From assembly GCF_011064845.1 (NCBI RefSeq), contig NZ_CP049015.1, positions 3,100,001 through 3,164,000 of the forward strand: a stretch of 64,000 nucleotides of DNA, read 5' to 3'. Numbering within the stretch: position 1 is the stretch's first letter; every line of letters starts with the position of its first letter. This document shows, in pieces, positions 30,759 to 41,160 of the stretch. Source of the DNA: Citrobacter freundii ATCC 8090 = MTCC 1658 = NBRC 12681 (GTDB lineage: Bacteria > Pseudomonadota > Gammaproteobacteria > Enterobacterales > Enterobacteriaceae). The position numbers and the translations under genes are program-made. The notes under the pieces are model-generated. The model did no database searches. It worked only from the letters and a program-made list of their open reading frames with translations, and was not told the origin of the DNA.

Positions 30759-30785
30759 CCCTTACGCAGGCTTATTTTTTGCCTG
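30759..30785. repeat. attR: Right att repeat (attR) of the P2-like remnant
   Basis: Identical over 27 bp to 26201-26227. The sequence left of it is phage DNA (integrase end and arm sites). To the right, only about 50 bp separate it from the clpA terminator, so the bacterial half is the clpA flank rather than a yegQ-yegS flank. Confidence 0.88.
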
Positions 30786-30832
30786 CCATTTAAACTCTCC
30801 GAATCTCCCCAATTCAAATCTTTACTTTCAGG

Positions 30833-30862
30833 CGAAAAAAAACCGGGCATTACGCCCGGCTC
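30833..30862 (-). terminator. Intrinsic terminator of clpA
   Basis: The minus strand has GCCGGGCG, TAA and a TGCCCGG arm followed by a run of eight T residues, just after the clpA stop. Confidence 0.85.
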
Positions 30863-30878
30863 ATTAGGTGATTAAAGA

Positions 30879-33155
30879 TTAATGTGCTGCTTCTGGCTTG
30901 TGCTTTTGTGCACTCTGGAAACCATAGGTCAGCTCATTTTTCTCTTTATCCAGCGCAACGGTCACTTGGCCACCATCCACAAGCGAACCGAACAGAAGTT
31001 CGTTAGCCAATGGTTTTTTCAGGTTATCCTGGACAACACGCGTCATTGGGCGTGCGCCCATTGCGCGGTCATAGCCTTTCTCTGCCAGCCAGTCACGAGC
31101 TTCCTGACTCACTTCAAGAGAGACACCTTTCTGATCCAGCTGAACCTGAAGCTCGACGATAAACTTATCAACAACCTGATGAATCACCTCGGTAGAGAGA
31201 TGATCGAACCAGATAATGTTGTCGAGACGGTTACGGAATTCCGGCGTAAACACTTTTTTGATTTCGCCCATCGCATCAGTACTGTTGTCCTGATGAATCA
31301 ACCCAATCGATTTACGCTCAGTTTCACGTACACCAGCGTTGGTGGTCATGACCAGTACCACGTTACGGAAATCCGCTTTACGCCCGTTATTGTCGGTCAG
31401 CGTGCCGTTATCCATCACCTGCAGCAACAGGTTAAAGACATCCGGGTGCGCTTTTTCGATTTCATCCAGCAGCAGTACCGCATGCGGATGCTTAATAACA
31501 GCATCAGTCAGCAAACCGCCCTGGTCAAAACCGACATATCCTGGAGGCGCACCAATCAGACGGCTGACCGTGTGGCGTTCCATATACTCGGACATATCAA
31601 AACGCAGCAGTTCAATGCCGAGGGCTTTGGAGAGCTGCACCGTGACTTCGGTCTTACCAACACCAGTTGGTCCGGCAAACAGGAACGAACCGACCGGCTT
31701 ATGCTCGTGTCCCAGACCGGCACGGCTCATTTTGATCGCTTCAGTCAGCGCCTCAATGGCTTTATCCTGTCCGAATACCAGCATTTTCAGACGGTTGCCC
31801 AAGTTTTTCAGCGTGTCGCGATCGCTCTGCGATACGCTCTTCTCCGGGATCCGCGCAATGCGGGCCACCACGGACTCAATATCCGCCACGTTGACGGTTT
31901 TCTTGCGCTTACTGACCGGCATCAGACGCGCACGCGCGCCCGCCTCATCAATCACGTCAATCGCTTTATCCGGCAGATGACGATCGTTAATGTATTTCAC
32001 CGCCAGTTCGACCGCTGCACGCACCGCTTTGGCGGTATAGCGGACGTCATGGTGCGCTTCGTATTTCGGCTTCAGACCATTGATTATCTGCACGGTCTCT
32101 TCTACCGATGGCTCAGTGACATCGATTTTCTGGAAACGGCGCGCTAACGCACGGTCCTTTTCAAAGATATTGCTGAATTCCTGATAGGTTGTGGAGCCTA
32201 TAACACGGATCTTACCGCTGGAGAGCAGCGGCTTGATCAGGTTAGCCGCATCCACCTGGCCGCCCGATGCCGCACCCGCACCGATAATGGTGTGGATCTC
32301 ATCGATAAACAGAATGCTGTTAGTATCCTGTTCCAGCTGTTTCAGCAGCGCCTTAAAGCGTTTCTCAAAATCACCGCGATATTTAGTGCCTGCCAGCAGC
32401 GAGCCGATATCCAGGGAGTAAAGGGTACAATCAGCCATGATTTCAGGCACATCACCCTGGACGATACGCCAGGCGAGGCCTTCGGCAATGGCGGTTTTAC
32501 CGACACCGGACTCTCCCACCAGCAGCGGGTTGTTTTTTCTGCGACGGCACAGTACCTGAATGGCGCGCTCCAGCTCTTTGTCCCGGCCAATGAGCGGATC
32601 AATTCCGCCCACTCGGGCAAGCTGGTTAAGGTTAGTCGTGAAGTTCTCCATACGGTCCTCCCCGCCAGCTTGCTCTTCGTTATTTGGCTGATTCCCAGAG
32701 TCAGAAGACTGGCTGGGTTCGTCTTTACGCGTGCCATGAGAGATAAAATTCACCACATCAAGACGACTTACTTCATGCTTACGCAGCAGATAAGCCGCCT
32801 GAGATTCCTGCTCGCTGAAGATAGCAACCAGCACATTTGCGCCGGTAACTTCATTGCGTCCGGAGGACTGAACATGAAAGACCGCACGTTGCAGTACACG
32901 CTGAAAACTCAACGTCGGCTGCGTGTCGCGCTCTTCCTCACTGGCAGGCAATACAGGTGTGGTCTGTTCAATGAAGGCTTCGAGTTCCTGACGGAGCGCC
33001 ACCAGATCCACAGAACACGCTTCCAGCGCTTCGCGGGCCGACGGGTTACTGAGCAACGCCAGTAACAAGTGCTCGACGGTCATAAACTCATGTCGGTGCT
33101 CGCGCGCTCTGGCGAAAGCCATGTTTAAACTGAGTTCCAGTTCTTGATTGAGCAT
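30879..33155 (-). CDS. clpA: ATP-dependent Clp protease ATP-binding subunit ClpA
   Basis: From the ATG at 33155 ([10 protein letters not shown]), with GGGGGAGG just before it, the protein has 758 residues, the E. coli length. A Clp N domain (two repeats, about 1-145) binds ClpS. Two AAA+ modules follow, with Walker A motifs GESGVGKT and GPTGVGKT and Walker B motifs LFIDEIH and LLLDEIE. The ClpP-binding IGL loop is in [12 protein letters not shown]. ClpA unfolds substrates, including N-degron proteins, for ClpP. It lies 30 bp downstream of clpS. The serW tRNA gene that follows clpA in K-12 is absent; the prophage remnant is there instead. Confidence 0.98.
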   Translation of the reverse strand: MLNQELELSLNMAFARAREHRHEFMTVEHLLLALLSNPSAREALEACSVDLVALRQELEAFIEQTTPVLPASEEERDTQPTLSFQRVLQRAVFHVQSSGRNEVTGANVLVAIFSEQESQAAYLLRKHEVSRLDVVNFISHGTRKDEPSQSSDSGNQPNNEEQAGGEDRMENFTTNLNQLARVGGIDPLIGRDKELERAIQVLCRRRKNNPLLVGESGVGKTAIAEGLAWRIVQGDVPEIMADCTLYSLDIGSLLAGTKYRGDFEKRFKALLKQLEQDTNSILFIDEIHTIIGAGAASGGQVDAANLIKPLLSSGKIRVIGSTTYQEFSNIFEKDRALARRFQKIDVTEPSVEETVQIINGLKPKYEAHHDVRYTAKAVRAAVELAVKYINDRHLPDKAIDVIDEAGARARLMPVSKRKKTVNVADIESVVARIARIPEKSVSQSDRDTLKNLGNRLKMLVFGQDKAIEALTEAIKMSRAGLGHEHKPVGSFLFAGPTGVGKTEVTVQLSKALGIELLRFDMSEYMERHTVSRLIGAPPGYVGFDQGGLLTDAVIKHPHAVLLLDEIEKAHPDVFNLLLQVMDNGTLTDNNGRKADFRNVVLVMTTNAGVRETERKSIGLIHQDNSTDAMGEIKKVFTPEFRNRLDNIIWFDHLSTEVIHQVVDKFIVELQVQLDQKGVSLEVSQEARDWLAEKGYDRAMGARPMTRVVQDNLKKPLANELLFGSLVDGGQVTVALDKEKNELTYGFQSAQKHKPEAAH

Positions 33156-33185
33156 AGGCACCTCCCCCAATGTTTATGCCTGCAT

Positions 33186-33506
33186 TCAGGCTTTTTCCAG
33201 CGTACACAGCAACGGATGCTCGTTCTCCCTCGCATATTTGTTCACCATCGCTACTTTGGTTTCAGCCACTTCGGCAGTAAACACGCCGCAAATCGCTTTG
33301 CCTTGATAGTGAACTGCAAGCATCAGTTGCGTTGCACGTTCTACATCATAAGAAAAGAATTTTTGTAACACGTCAATAACAAACTCCATCGGAGTGTAAT
33401 CATCATTGACTAATATCACTTTATACATAGATGGCGGTTTTAGCGCGTCGCGCAATTTGTCTTCCGCCAGCAGATCGAAATCCAGCCAGTCGTTCGTCTT
33501 ACCCAT
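33186..33506 (-). CDS. clpS: ClpA adaptor ClpS
   Basis: The 106 residues are almost identical to E. coli ClpS. The core [23 protein letters not shown] contains the conserved residues that bind N-terminal degron residues, and the flexible N-terminal tail (1-25) modulates ClpA. ClpS delivers N-degron substrates to ClpAP and diverts the complex from SsrA-tagged proteins. It is transcribed with clpA and divergently from cspD. Confidence 0.97.
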   Translation of the reverse strand: MGKTNDWLDFDLLAEDKLRDALKPPSMYKVILVNDDYTPMEFVIDVLQKFFSYDVERATQLMLAVHYQGKAICGVFTAEVAETKVAMVNKYARENEHPLLCTLEKA

Positions 33507-33829
33507 TGTCAGTCGTCATCTTCAGTTACGGTTTCCGGCAGAAAATCTTGCCGCTGACAAGCAGCCTATGCGCACAATCAATCTACCTCAAGTATTAGAT
33601 AACTATCATCTATTAGTGCCATCCGCGACATCTGTCACATAACCGACAATAGCGTTAACTGCTTCAAATTTTGATGCATTTTTACCCTATTCTGTCTGCC
33701 TGGCGCTTGACGCCCCGCCTGATTTCTCTAAATTGTAGTTTCGAGAGTTGGCGAGGTTTTGAACAGCCCCCACTCCGCCACCGGTTCATTCCATCTTACT
33801 TATATAAGATTTACGAAGGATGTCGAAGT
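33507..33829. other. clpS-cspD divergent intergenic region
   Basis: About 320 bp without a gene. The middle, near 33585-33620, is AT-rich and probably holds divergent promoters. The segment before cspD forms a long leader, as is common for cold-shock-family genes. No operator was assigned. Confidence 0.5.
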
Positions 33830-34054
33830 ATGGAAACGGGTACTGTTAAGTGGTTCAACAACGCCAAAGGGTTTGGTTTCATTTGCCCCGAAGGCGGCGG
33901 CGAAGATATTTTCGCCCATTATTCCACCATTCAGATGGATGGTTACAGAACGCTAAAAGCCGGACAGTCTGTCCAGTTTGATGTCCACCAGGGGCCAAAA
34001 GGCAATCATGCCAGTGTCATCGTGCCTGTCATTGAAGCAGAAGCTGTCGCATAG
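33830..34054 (+). CDS. cspD: Cold-shock-like protein CspD
   Basis: Starting at the ATG at 33830 (METGTVKWFN) gives 74 residues as in E. coli; the frame is open further upstream but without similarity. The single cold-shock domain has the RNP1-like KGFGFI and RNP2-like DIFAHYS motifs. CspD binds single-stranded DNA and inhibits replication in stationary phase. It is a ClpAP/Lon-linked protein, which fits its place beside clpS-clpA. Confidence 0.96.
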   Translation: METGTVKWFNNAKGFGFICPEGGGEDIFAHYSTIQMDGYRTLKAGQSVQFDVHQGPKGNHASVIVPVIEAEAVA

Positions 34055-34087
34055 CTCTTCTGTCTCATTGTGTACATCCTGCAGTCA

Positions 34088-34115
34088 AAATGCCAGCCTT
34101 TGCGGCTGGCATTTT
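34088..34115. terminator. Bidirectional terminator between cspD and macB
   Basis: AAAATGCCAGCC and GGCTGGCATTTTT form a long stem flanked by A and T runs, so it can end both the cspD transcript and the convergent macAB transcript. Confidence 0.85.
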
Positions 34116-34128
34116 TATCTCTGTGGCA

Positions 34129-36075
34129 TTATTCCCGCGCCAGAGCATCTACTGGATCCAGACGTGCCGCATTCCGCGCCGGTAGCCAGCCAAACAACAC
34201 CCCAGTTGCAGTCGAACACAGGAACGCCGTCAACAGCGCGACGGGTGAGAATCCAATTTCCCAGCCCGGCAGGAATAGCTGAAGTGTAAAGGCGATCAGC
34301 ATCGACAGGCTAATGCCCAACGCGCCGCCAACCAGACACACTAACACCGCTTCAATTAAGAACTGTTGCAGCACATCACTGGCACGCGCGCCTACCGCCA
34401 TACGAATGCCAATCTCACGCGTTCGTTCGGTTACCGAAACCAGCATAATATTCATCACGCCAATCCCACCAACCACCAGCGAAATCACCGCCACCAGCGT
34501 CAGGAAGAGTTGTAATGTACGTGTGGTCTTTTCAGCGGTTTTCAAGACACCGTCCATATTCCAGGTGAAGAAATCCTTCTTACCGTGGCGCAACGTCAAC
34601 AGTCGGGTCAGTTGCTGTTCGGCCTGGGCACTGTCAAAACCATCCTTTACTCGCACGGTGATCGAGTTCAGCCACGACTGCCCCATAATTCGTCCGGACA
34701 TGGTGCTGTAGGGCAGCCAGACCCGCAGGATCTTGCTACTGCCGAACATCGACTGTTTCTCTTCTGCAACGCCAATTACCGTGGCCGGCATATTTCCCAC
34801 CAGCACGACTTCGCCGACAACTTTCGCTTTATTGGGGAACAACTGGCGCCGGGTATTACTGTCGAGCACCACCACCTGAGCGCGCCCCGCCAGTTGCTCG
34901 GCGTTAAAGGTGGTCCCTTCGCTAAATGTCATGCCATAGACGTTGAAATAGTCGCCGCTAACGCCGTTAGCACTGGCAGCAACGTCGATATTGCCATAGC
35001 GTAACCGCAGGTTCTTCGACACTGCAGGTGTTACCGAACTGACCCAGGGCTGCTTCTGTAGCGCCGTCAAATCGTCATACTTCAATGCCTGTTGATATTG
35101 CGGATCGTCGTCGCCGAAATCTTTGCCAGGATAGATATCAATGGTGTTAGTACCAATAGCGCGAATATCTGCCAGTACCAGTTGTTTAGCCGCATCGCCT
35201 ACCACCACGATCGACACCACAGAAGCAATACCGATGATGATCCCAAGCATGGTGAGTAGCGTTCGCATCTTATTCGCAGCCATTGCCAGCCAGGCCATGG
35301 TAAGCGCTTCACGAAAACCGCTGACAAACTGGCTCCAGCCGGATGCCGTTTTCACCGTTGGCTCCGCGATATCGCGTCCGCCAGAAGGTTTCTGTGGCGG
35401 CGGATTGCGCACAATCTCGCCGTCACGAATTTCAATGACCCGCTCGGCCTGTGCGGCAACCTGCGGGTCGTGCGTGACGATAATTACCGTGTGTCCGCGA
35501 TCGCGCAGCTGATGCAAAATCGCCATCACCTCTTCGCCGGAATGGCTATCCAGTGCACCGGTGGGTTCGTCGGCAAGAATAACCTGTCCCCCGTTCATCA
35601 GTGCACGTGCGATACTGACCCGCTGCTGCTGACCACCGGAAAGTTGAGAAGGTTGATAATCAACCCTGTCGCCCAGCCCCAGCCGCTGGAGTAATTCCTG
35701 CGCACGCGCCAGGCGCTGCTTACGCTCGGTGCCAGCGTAGACCGCAGGCACCTCGACATTTTGCGCCGCGGTTAAATGTGACAGCAAATGATAGCGCTGG
35801 AAGATAAAGCCGAAATGCTCACGGCGCAGCTGTGCCAGCGCATCGCTATCCAGCGTGGAAACATCCCGTCCGGCAACCCGATACGTACCGCTGGTAGGTT
35901 TGTCCAGACAGCCGAGAATGTTCATCAGCGTCGATTTACCCGAACCCGACGCCCCGACAATCGCCACCATTTCCCCGGCCTGAATGCTCAAGGATACGTC
36001 CTTCAACACCTCAACCTGGCCTTCACCTGAGGGATAGCTGCGGCGGATATGGCTCAGTTCAAGCAATGCTGTCAT
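34129..36075 (-). CDS. macB: Macrolide/enterotoxin ABC exporter MacB
   Basis: The 648 residues match E. coli MacB. The N-terminal ABC domain has Walker [10 protein letters not shown] near residue 40, signature LSGGQQQR and Walker [13 protein letters not shown]. Four membrane segments follow (one at ~275, three near 525-640) around a large periplasmic domain. MacB powers the MacA-TolC mechanotransmission pump, exporting macrolides, heat-stable enterotoxin and protoporphyrin. It overlaps macA by four bases. Confidence 0.97.
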   Translation of the reverse strand: MTALLELSHIRRSYPSGEGQVEVLKDVSLSIQAGEMVAIVGASGSGKSTLMNILGCLDKPTSGTYRVAGRDVSTLDSDALAQLRREHFGFIFQRYHLLSHLTAAQNVEVPAVYAGTERKQRLARAQELLQRLGLGDRVDYQPSQLSGGQQQRVSIARALMNGGQVILADEPTGALDSHSGEEVMAILHQLRDRGHTVIIVTHDPQVAAQAERVIEIRDGEIVRNPPPQKPSGGRDIAEPTVKTASGWSQFVSGFREALTMAWLAMAANKMRTLLTMLGIIIGIASVVSIVVVGDAAKQLVLADIRAIGTNTIDIYPGKDFGDDDPQYQQALKYDDLTALQKQPWVSSVTPAVSKNLRLRYGNIDVAASANGVSGDYFNVYGMTFSEGTTFNAEQLAGRAQVVVLDSNTRRQLFPNKAKVVGEVVLVGNMPATVIGVAEEKQSMFGSSKILRVWLPYSTMSGRIMGQSWLNSITVRVKDGFDSAQAEQQLTRLLTLRHGKKDFFTWNMDGVLKTAEKTTRTLQLFLTLVAVISLVVGGIGVMNIMLVSVTERTREIGIRMAVGARASDVLQQFLIEAVLVCLVGGALGISLSMLIAFTLQLFLPGWEIGFSPVALLTAFLCSTATGVLFGWLPARNAARLDPVDALARE

Positions 36076-37187
36076 TTTGCAGCTCCAGCGTTGCCCTCGC
36101 CTGTAATGACTTCATCCCCCTCTTCCAGCCCTTTCACAATCTCCACATCGGTGTCATTCCGCGCGCCGATAACCACTTCACGTTCGCGGGTTTCGCCGTT
36201 ACGCAGTAGCCTGACGTTATAGCGGTTGTTACCAATAGGATCGCCCAGTGCCGACAGCGGGATCGTCAGAACATTTTTGACATCAGTGAGCTGGATATGG
36301 ACCTGCGCGGTCATATCCAGACGCAGGATCCCTTTCGGATTGGGAACTTCGAAGCGGGCATAGTAGAAAATCGCATCATTCACTTTCTCTGGCGTCGGAA
36401 GAACATCTTTCAGCGTGCCTTCGTAGCGCGTCTGCGGATCGCCCAGTACGGTAAACCAGGCTTTTTGCCCAGGTTGCAGGTGAATTACATCAGCCTCAGA
36501 AACTTGCGCTTTTACCAGCATGGTGCTCATATCCGCCAGCGTCAAAATATTAGGTGCCTGCTGAGCGGCAATAACGGTTTGCCCTTGCAGGGTAGTAATT
36601 TGCGTTACTTCGCCTGCCATTGGCGCGACAATGCGGGTGTAATCAAGGTTGGTTTTTGCCGTATCGAGAGAAGCCTGATTACGTTTAATTTGCGCGTCAA
36701 TTGTGCCAATTTGCGCCTGTTTGACCGCCATTTCGGTGGCCGCCGTGTCGAGATCCTGCTGTGAAACGGCCTGGGTTTTTGCCAGCTGTTGCTGACGGGA
36801 AAGCGTCACCCGCGCCAGTTTCCACTCAGCTTCTGCCTGTAAACGCTGGGCGCGCAATTCCATTAGCGTCGCTTCAACCTCTTTGATTTGGTTTTGCGCC
36901 TGTTCAGGATCGATTACGCCGAGCAACTGATCTTTTTTGACTTTATCGCCAATCGCGACCGACAGCGTTTTTAACTGCCCGCTGACCTGCGCCCCGACGT
37001 CAACTTTACGCAGCGCATCCAGTTTACCGGTAGCCAGCACGCTTTGCTGCAGATCGCCCGGACGAACAATTAATGTTTGATACTGAGGTAAAGGCGCATT
37101 AAGCGTTCGCCAAAGTGCAATTACCGCCACAATAAGGATGATGGCGAATAGAAAATAGCGTTTTTTGATTTTTCCCTTGAGCTTCAT
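36072..37187 (-). CDS. macA: Periplasmic adaptor MacA
   Basis: The 371 residues equal E. coli MacA. An N-terminal membrane anchor (about 10-27) is followed by the barrel-sandwich domain ([26 protein letters not shown]), a long alpha-hairpin (about 95-165) and beta-barrel and membrane-proximal domains. It links MacB to TolC and stimulates MacB ATPase. First gene of macAB. Confidence 0.97.
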   Translation of the reverse strand: MKLKGKIKKRYFLFAIILIVAVIALWRTLNAPLPQYQTLIVRPGDLQQSVLATGKLDALRKVDVGAQVSGQLKTLSVAIGDKVKKDQLLGVIDPEQAQNQIKEVEATLMELRAQRLQAEAEWKLARVTLSRQQQLAKTQAVSQQDLDTAATEMAVKQAQIGTIDAQIKRNQASLDTAKTNLDYTRIVAPMAGEVTQITTLQGQTVIAAQQAPNILTLADMSTMLVKAQVSEADVIHLQPGQKAWFTVLGDPQTRYEGTLKDVLPTPEKVNDAIFYYARFEVPNPKGILRLDMTAQVHIQLTDVKNVLTIPLSALGDPIGNNRYNVRLLRNGETREREVVIGARNDTDVEIVKGLEEGDEVITGEGNAGAAK

Positions 37188-37346
37188 AAATGTCCCAATT
37201 CCCCCAATACGTCCACCAGAGTGGAGTGCTAAACATCAACGTTAAATAAATCGCCGTTGAAAAGCGCAAGAATAACAGAGTTATTGATGAATGGTTAAGA
37301 TCCGCTGTGCTGAAATTAGTACCAGGGTATCAATCGGATTTATATT

Positions 37347-38294
37347 ATGAGTCAACTAACTGAAAGCACTTTTCTTTCCACCAAACCCGTCACCAGCTTT
37401 GGTCTTTTTTACAGCCTGAGCAGCGGCCATTTACGTCCCGCACATTGCTGGGATAAGCGTAGCTTTCGTCGTAAGTTTATCTGGCGCTCACTCTTGATAC
37501 CTCGCCTCACCCAGGAATGGATGACAGAACTGGCCCAATGGCCGGATCTTGAAAACCTGCTATCCCACCAACCCCGACTGCCGGTGCGTTTGCATCGTCC
37601 TTACCTTGCCGCAAACTTCACCCGTAAAATGCGTTTAGACGCGGTGCGTTTTCATTATAATGTTATCCGCCATGCATTTTTACCCGCAGAATTTAACGCC
37701 TTATTAAGCAATGACGGCTTACAACTGGCGCAAATTGAAGGCAAAGATGGCGATATATTTACCGTAACCATGATGATGTTCCCGGTGCTGGATAAAGAGG
37801 GAGAGAGCACTATTCAGGTGCAAAATGGCGACGGCGACGTACTGACTAAAATGACGTTTACGTTCTGCGAATATAATGGCAAAAGTACATTATTTATTGG
37901 CGGTGTACAGGGCAATGCGCAACTTCCTCACGAAGCAATCCAAAAAGCGACCAAGTCCTGTCACGGGATATTCCCAAAACGTATTGTAATGGAAGCCATT
38001 TGCCGGTTAGCAGAACGATTGAATATCGATAATGTTATGGCAGTCAGCAATGAACAGCATATCTTTCGCAGCCAACGCTACCACGATAAAAATAAGGTAA
38101 TTCATTCCGACTACAACGCATTTTGGGAATCGGTTGGCGGCGAGTGCGACAGACACGAGTACTATCATATTCCGCGCACGCTGGCGCGAAAAAGCGAGGC
38201 GGATATTGCCAGCAAAAAACGCGCAGAATACCGCCGCCGCTATCAGCTACTGGACAGCATCCATTCGCAGCTGTCGTCGATGTTTCACCACTAA
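37347..38294 (+). CDS. ybjX: YbjX, VirK-family (DUF535) protein
   Basis: This 315-residue DUF535 protein is somewhat shorter than E. coli YbjX (about 330). Family features are MRLDAVRFHYNVIRHAF and FIGGVQGNAQLPHEAIQKATK, and a C-terminal helical region (YRRRYQLLDSIH). Relatives include Shigella VirK and Salmonella VirK/YbjX, which are PhoP-linked and implicated in resistance to antimicrobial peptides; the biochemical role is unknown. Its TAA overlaps the stop of the convergent ybjD by three bases. Confidence 0.92.
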   Translation: MSQLTESTFLSTKPVTSFGLFYSLSSGHLRPAHCWDKRSFRRKFIWRSLLIPRLTQEWMTELAQWPDLENLLSHQPRLPVRLHRPYLAANFTRKMRLDAVRFHYNVIRHAFLPAEFNALLSNDGLQLAQIEGKDGDIFTVTMMMFPVLDKEGESTIQVQNGDGDVLTKMTFTFCEYNGKSTLFIGGVQGNAQLPHEAIQKATKSCHGIFPKRIVMEAICRLAERLNIDNVMAVSNEQHIFRSQRYHDKNKVIHSDYNAFWESVGGECDRHEYYHIPRTLARKSEADIASKKRAEYRRRYQLLDSIHSQLSSMFHH

Positions 38295-39949
38295 TCCGCT
38301 CTGCCGCGTGCCAGCCACAGCACGCGGGAAAACATTTTTCGCAGCAGCGTTGGCACTGCGTCAACGCCGCGCCGCCCGGCTTCCATCGCTACCTCAATGG
38401 CTAAATCCGGTTTTGACGAACGATGTATCGCCTTGGAGATAATTTTTCGCATGTTCATGGGCACGTTCTCCGGGATTTGCGCCACCCGGTGAAAGACATC
38501 AGCAAACCCCTGGCGATACATAAAGTGTTCCATATCCAGCGCGGGGAGCATGGTTAAATGATCGCGTTCTTCCTCTCTGTCGTTATTCAACAAACCGCGC
38601 ACCGTGGCCGCATACTTTTTCCCGGCTTCATCACCATCGACCAACACATGCCACTCGATACCCATCCGGCGGGCGAATTTAACCAGCGGCTTAAGACCGG
38701 ACTGGGCGAATTCAATAACTTTAATCCCTTCTGCATCAAAGTGATGTCCGCACTGACGGGCCAGTTCGTTAATAACCCAGGTTTCCGTTTCGCCTTCTAC
38801 CAGCAACCAGCAGCGGGCAAACAACGATGACGCACGATTAAAACGAATATGAAATGCGATTCGCCGACCATCTTCTGCACTGATCCCACCCGGCCCCAGC
38901 CGCCAGGCGGCGACGCGGGATGATTCACGAACCAGACGAACAACATGTTCCACGGGCGTAAGGGACAACAGCTCACCGGAATTGGTTGTCGCCACTCGCT
39001 GCAGAGGCAGTAAATTCAACAAGTGCCAGGCCACCGACAGCATGATGGGATGTAAACGCGTTTCCGGATCTTCCACCAGCAATAAAGGTCGGGCGTCTTT
39101 ATCCAGCCTCAGCGTGCCTTTGGCCTGCAACAGGGTCGAAAACAGGCCCAACAGAATAACCCGGTGCGTACGTCCGCCGGGTTTATCAATCATGCGGTTA
39201 ATAATGTCCAGATAGCGCCAGCTCCGTTGTTCGTTATTGGAGCGACGGCGCATCAGACGGTAGCGGGACTGGCCAGCCCCTTGCTCGGAAAAATAGTGCT
39301 CCAACAACTGCACCATGGCCGATAACCCCTGGCGGATCTGTCCGTCGGTCAGGTTTTGCGGTCGGGTAGCCAGCTCACGCGCCAGAAAATCCAGTTGGCG
39401 GGCGGTGACTTCGACGTCCGCCGAATCCGGCACGGTACCGTTGCGGATCCGGCGCATAAATCGCGCGTCGCGCAGACGCAGTACCGGCATCAGGCGCACA
39501 AGATGCCGCGCCTGATCGTTAATGTCATCGAGAGGTAATGGATGGCCGTCGCCGTCAAGAAAACTGCGCAAGGTCAGAACGCTACCGTCATCCGCACACT
39601 CGCCTTCCAGACGATAAAAAATGCGGTGATAGCCATCCTGGCACGGCGTCCAGCTGGCTTCCAGAGGGCGATAGCGACGTACCCGGTGACGCCCCGGCTG
39701 GGATTCACGAAACGTCAGGATAATGTGCAGGTGGTGTTCCCGGCCCTGTATGTCGCCCGGCGGGAACCAGAAATCCTCGCGGACAAAATGATACAAGTCT
39801 GGCTCCGGCGACAGCAGCAGGGTTAAGGCATCCAGCAGACTGGATTTACCCCACGCGTTCTCCCCAATCAGCACGTTGCTCTGCTCCAGCATCAACGACA
39901 GACGGTTAATACCACGAAATCCAACAATCTCAACGCGTTCGAGAATCAT
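38291..39949 (-). CDS. ybjD: YbjD, OLD-family ATPase/Toprim nuclease-like protein
   Basis: Starting at 39949 (MILERVEIVGFRG) gives 552 residues, as in E. coli; an upstream in-frame ATG adds 11 unconserved residues. The N-terminal SMC/ABC-like ATPase has Walker A GENAWGKSS near residue 30 and Walker B-like PLLLVEDPETRLHP. The C-terminal Toprim domain shows LLVEGETETWVI and VLVDGDEAGKKYA. OLD-family proteins are named after the P2 Old exclusion nuclease; the function of YbjD itself is not established. The stop codon overlaps that of ybjX. Confidence 0.93.
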   Translation of the reverse strand: MILERVEIVGFRGINRLSLMLEQSNVLIGENAWGKSSLLDALTLLLSPEPDLYHFVREDFWFPPGDIQGREHHLHIILTFRESQPGRHRVRRYRPLEASWTPCQDGYHRIFYRLEGECADDGSVLTLRSFLDGDGHPLPLDDINDQARHLVRLMPVLRLRDARFMRRIRNGTVPDSADVEVTARQLDFLARELATRPQNLTDGQIRQGLSAMVQLLEHYFSEQGAGQSRYRLMRRRSNNEQRSWRYLDIINRMIDKPGGRTHRVILLGLFSTLLQAKGTLRLDKDARPLLLVEDPETRLHPIMLSVAWHLLNLLPLQRVATTNSGELLSLTPVEHVVRLVRESSRVAAWRLGPGGISAEDGRRIAFHIRFNRASSLFARCWLLVEGETETWVINELARQCGHHFDAEGIKVIEFAQSGLKPLVKFARRMGIEWHVLVDGDEAGKKYAATVRGLLNNDREEERDHLTMLPALDMEHFMYRQGFADVFHRVAQIPENVPMNMRKIISKAIHRSSKPDLAIEVAMEAGRRGVDAVPTLLRKMFSRVLWLARGRAD

Positions 39950-40320
39950 ATAGCCTCCGGAAATGCTAACTTTTTCCTTCAAGTTATCAGGAGTATAACG
40001 GCAAGCGGGGGCTCAGGACACCCGATATCAATCTGGCGTGAATCGCAAAAGCAAAAAAAATAAGAATATTCTTCTTATGTTTTCTCCTGAATATAATTTC
40101 AGAACTTAATCATCGTCCTTTCGCTAATTGGACTATGCTTCATTCACCCAAGATTCAAAAAGGAATCGCAACATATTGCCTTAAATCAAATTTTTTCATC
40201 AATTTAACTGGCGAAGGGATGATATTTTTTTCTAAAATACCCGCTCTTTCATCATCGTCCCTTTTAGCGATGAATTACCGGGCAAGGAATACGAACCCGG
40301 AACTTTTAATTGAGGTGGTT
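39950..40320. other. ybjD-aqpZ divergent intergenic region
   Basis: About 370 bp, AT-rich toward aqpZ, holding the divergent promoters. An open frame runs through it into aqpZ from an ATG at 40135, but it lacks similarity; the aqpZ start at 40321 has GAGGTGG before it. No operator assigned. Confidence 0.5.
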
Positions 40321-41016
40321 ATGTTCAGGAAATTAGCAGCTGAATTCTTCGGTACGTTTTGGCTCGTTTTTGGTGGGTGCGGTAGTGCAGTGCTGGCAGC
40401 CGCATTCCCGGAATTGGGAATTGGATTTGCCGGTGTCGCGCTGGCATTCGGCCTGACCGTATTAACCATGGCATTCGCCGTGGGTCATATTTCAGGTGGG
40501 CATTTTAACCCGGCGGTAACCTTCGGTTTATGGGCTGGCGGTCGTTTCCCGGCAAAAGATGTTATTGGTTACGTTATTGCTCAGGTTGTAGGCGGTATTG
40601 TTGCAGCAGCGGCACTGTATCTTATTGCCAGCGGTAAAGCGGGTTTTGATGCAACGGCCAGTGGTTTTGCATCAAACGGCTTTGGTGAACATTCACCAGG
40701 CGGTTATTCCATGCTTTCTGCCGTCGTCATTGAAATTATTCTGACCGCAGGCTTCTTATTAGTGATCCACGGCGCGACCGATAAACATGCTCCGGCAGGT
40801 TTTGCACCTATCGCAATTGGTCTGGCGTTAACTTTGATCCACTTGATCAGTATTCCAGTCACCAACACCTCCGTAAACCCGGCACGTAGTACCGCAGTAG
40901 CCATTTTCCAGGGCGGCTGGGCATTGCAACAATTGTGGTTCTTCTGGGTTATGCCGATTATCGGTGGGGTACTCGGCGGCCTTATTTACCGCACTCTGCT
41001 GGAAAAACGCGATTAA
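40321..41016 (+). CDS. aqpZ: Aquaporin Z
   Basis: The 231 residues are nearly identical to E. coli AqpZ. It is a tetrameric water channel with six membrane helices and two half-helices carrying the NPA motifs (HFNPAVT near 62-68 and NPARS near 186). Selectivity-filter residues typical of water-specific channels are in place. It has its own terminator downstream. Confidence 0.97.
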   Translation: MFRKLAAEFFGTFWLVFGGCGSAVLAAAFPELGIGFAGVALAFGLTVLTMAFAVGHISGGHFNPAVTFGLWAGGRFPAKDVIGYVIAQVVGGIVAAAALYLIASGKAGFDATASGFASNGFGEHSPGGYSMLSAVVIEIILTAGFLLVIHGATDKHAPAGFAPIAIGLALTLIHLISIPVTNTSVNPARSTAVAIFQGGWALQQLWFFWVMPIIGGVLGGLIYRTLLEKRD

Positions 41017-41028
41017 TCGCTAACAAAA

Positions 41029-41056
41029 AAGGCCTGGCGCAAGTCAGGTCTTTTTT
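41029..41056 (+). terminator. Intrinsic terminator of aqpZ
   Basis: AGGCCTG and CAGGTCT arms with one G-T pair, flanked by A and T runs, directly follow aqpZ. Confidence 0.8.
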
Positions 41057-41160
41057 ATCCTCTCTATATTTCCTTTTATTTGCAACTTTACTCCCCTCTT
41101 TGCTTTGAGTAGTGTGTGCTAGCGCATTTCGTCTTACTTCTCAGCAAGGATCTGGTTTTC

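Larger units (their letters stand above)
26196..30785. mobile_element. Remnant of a P2-like prophage in the cyaR terminator
   Basis: Identical 27-bp repeats at 26201-26227 and 30759-30785 bound about 4.5 kb. Inside are, from right to left: the 3' end of a P2-type integrase gene beside the right repeat (+), a damaged gpA replication gene (-), and an AT-rich 923-codon gene (-). This is the order of the P2 early end (att-int-...-A-tin/old locus), with the intervening regulators and all structural genes missing. Left of the repeat is yegQ/cyaR; right of it is clpA, which is not the partner expected for a simple insertion at cyaR. Confidence 0.88.

Noticed and set aside
30740..30790. Second copy of cyaR at the right att
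   Set aside because: Only the terminator-like core is repeated; the 5' and targeting parts of CyaR are absent.
30882..32147. Long plus-strand open frame opposite clpA
   Set aside because: It lies entirely over the conserved ClpA coding region; the composition follows the third-codon bias of clpA.
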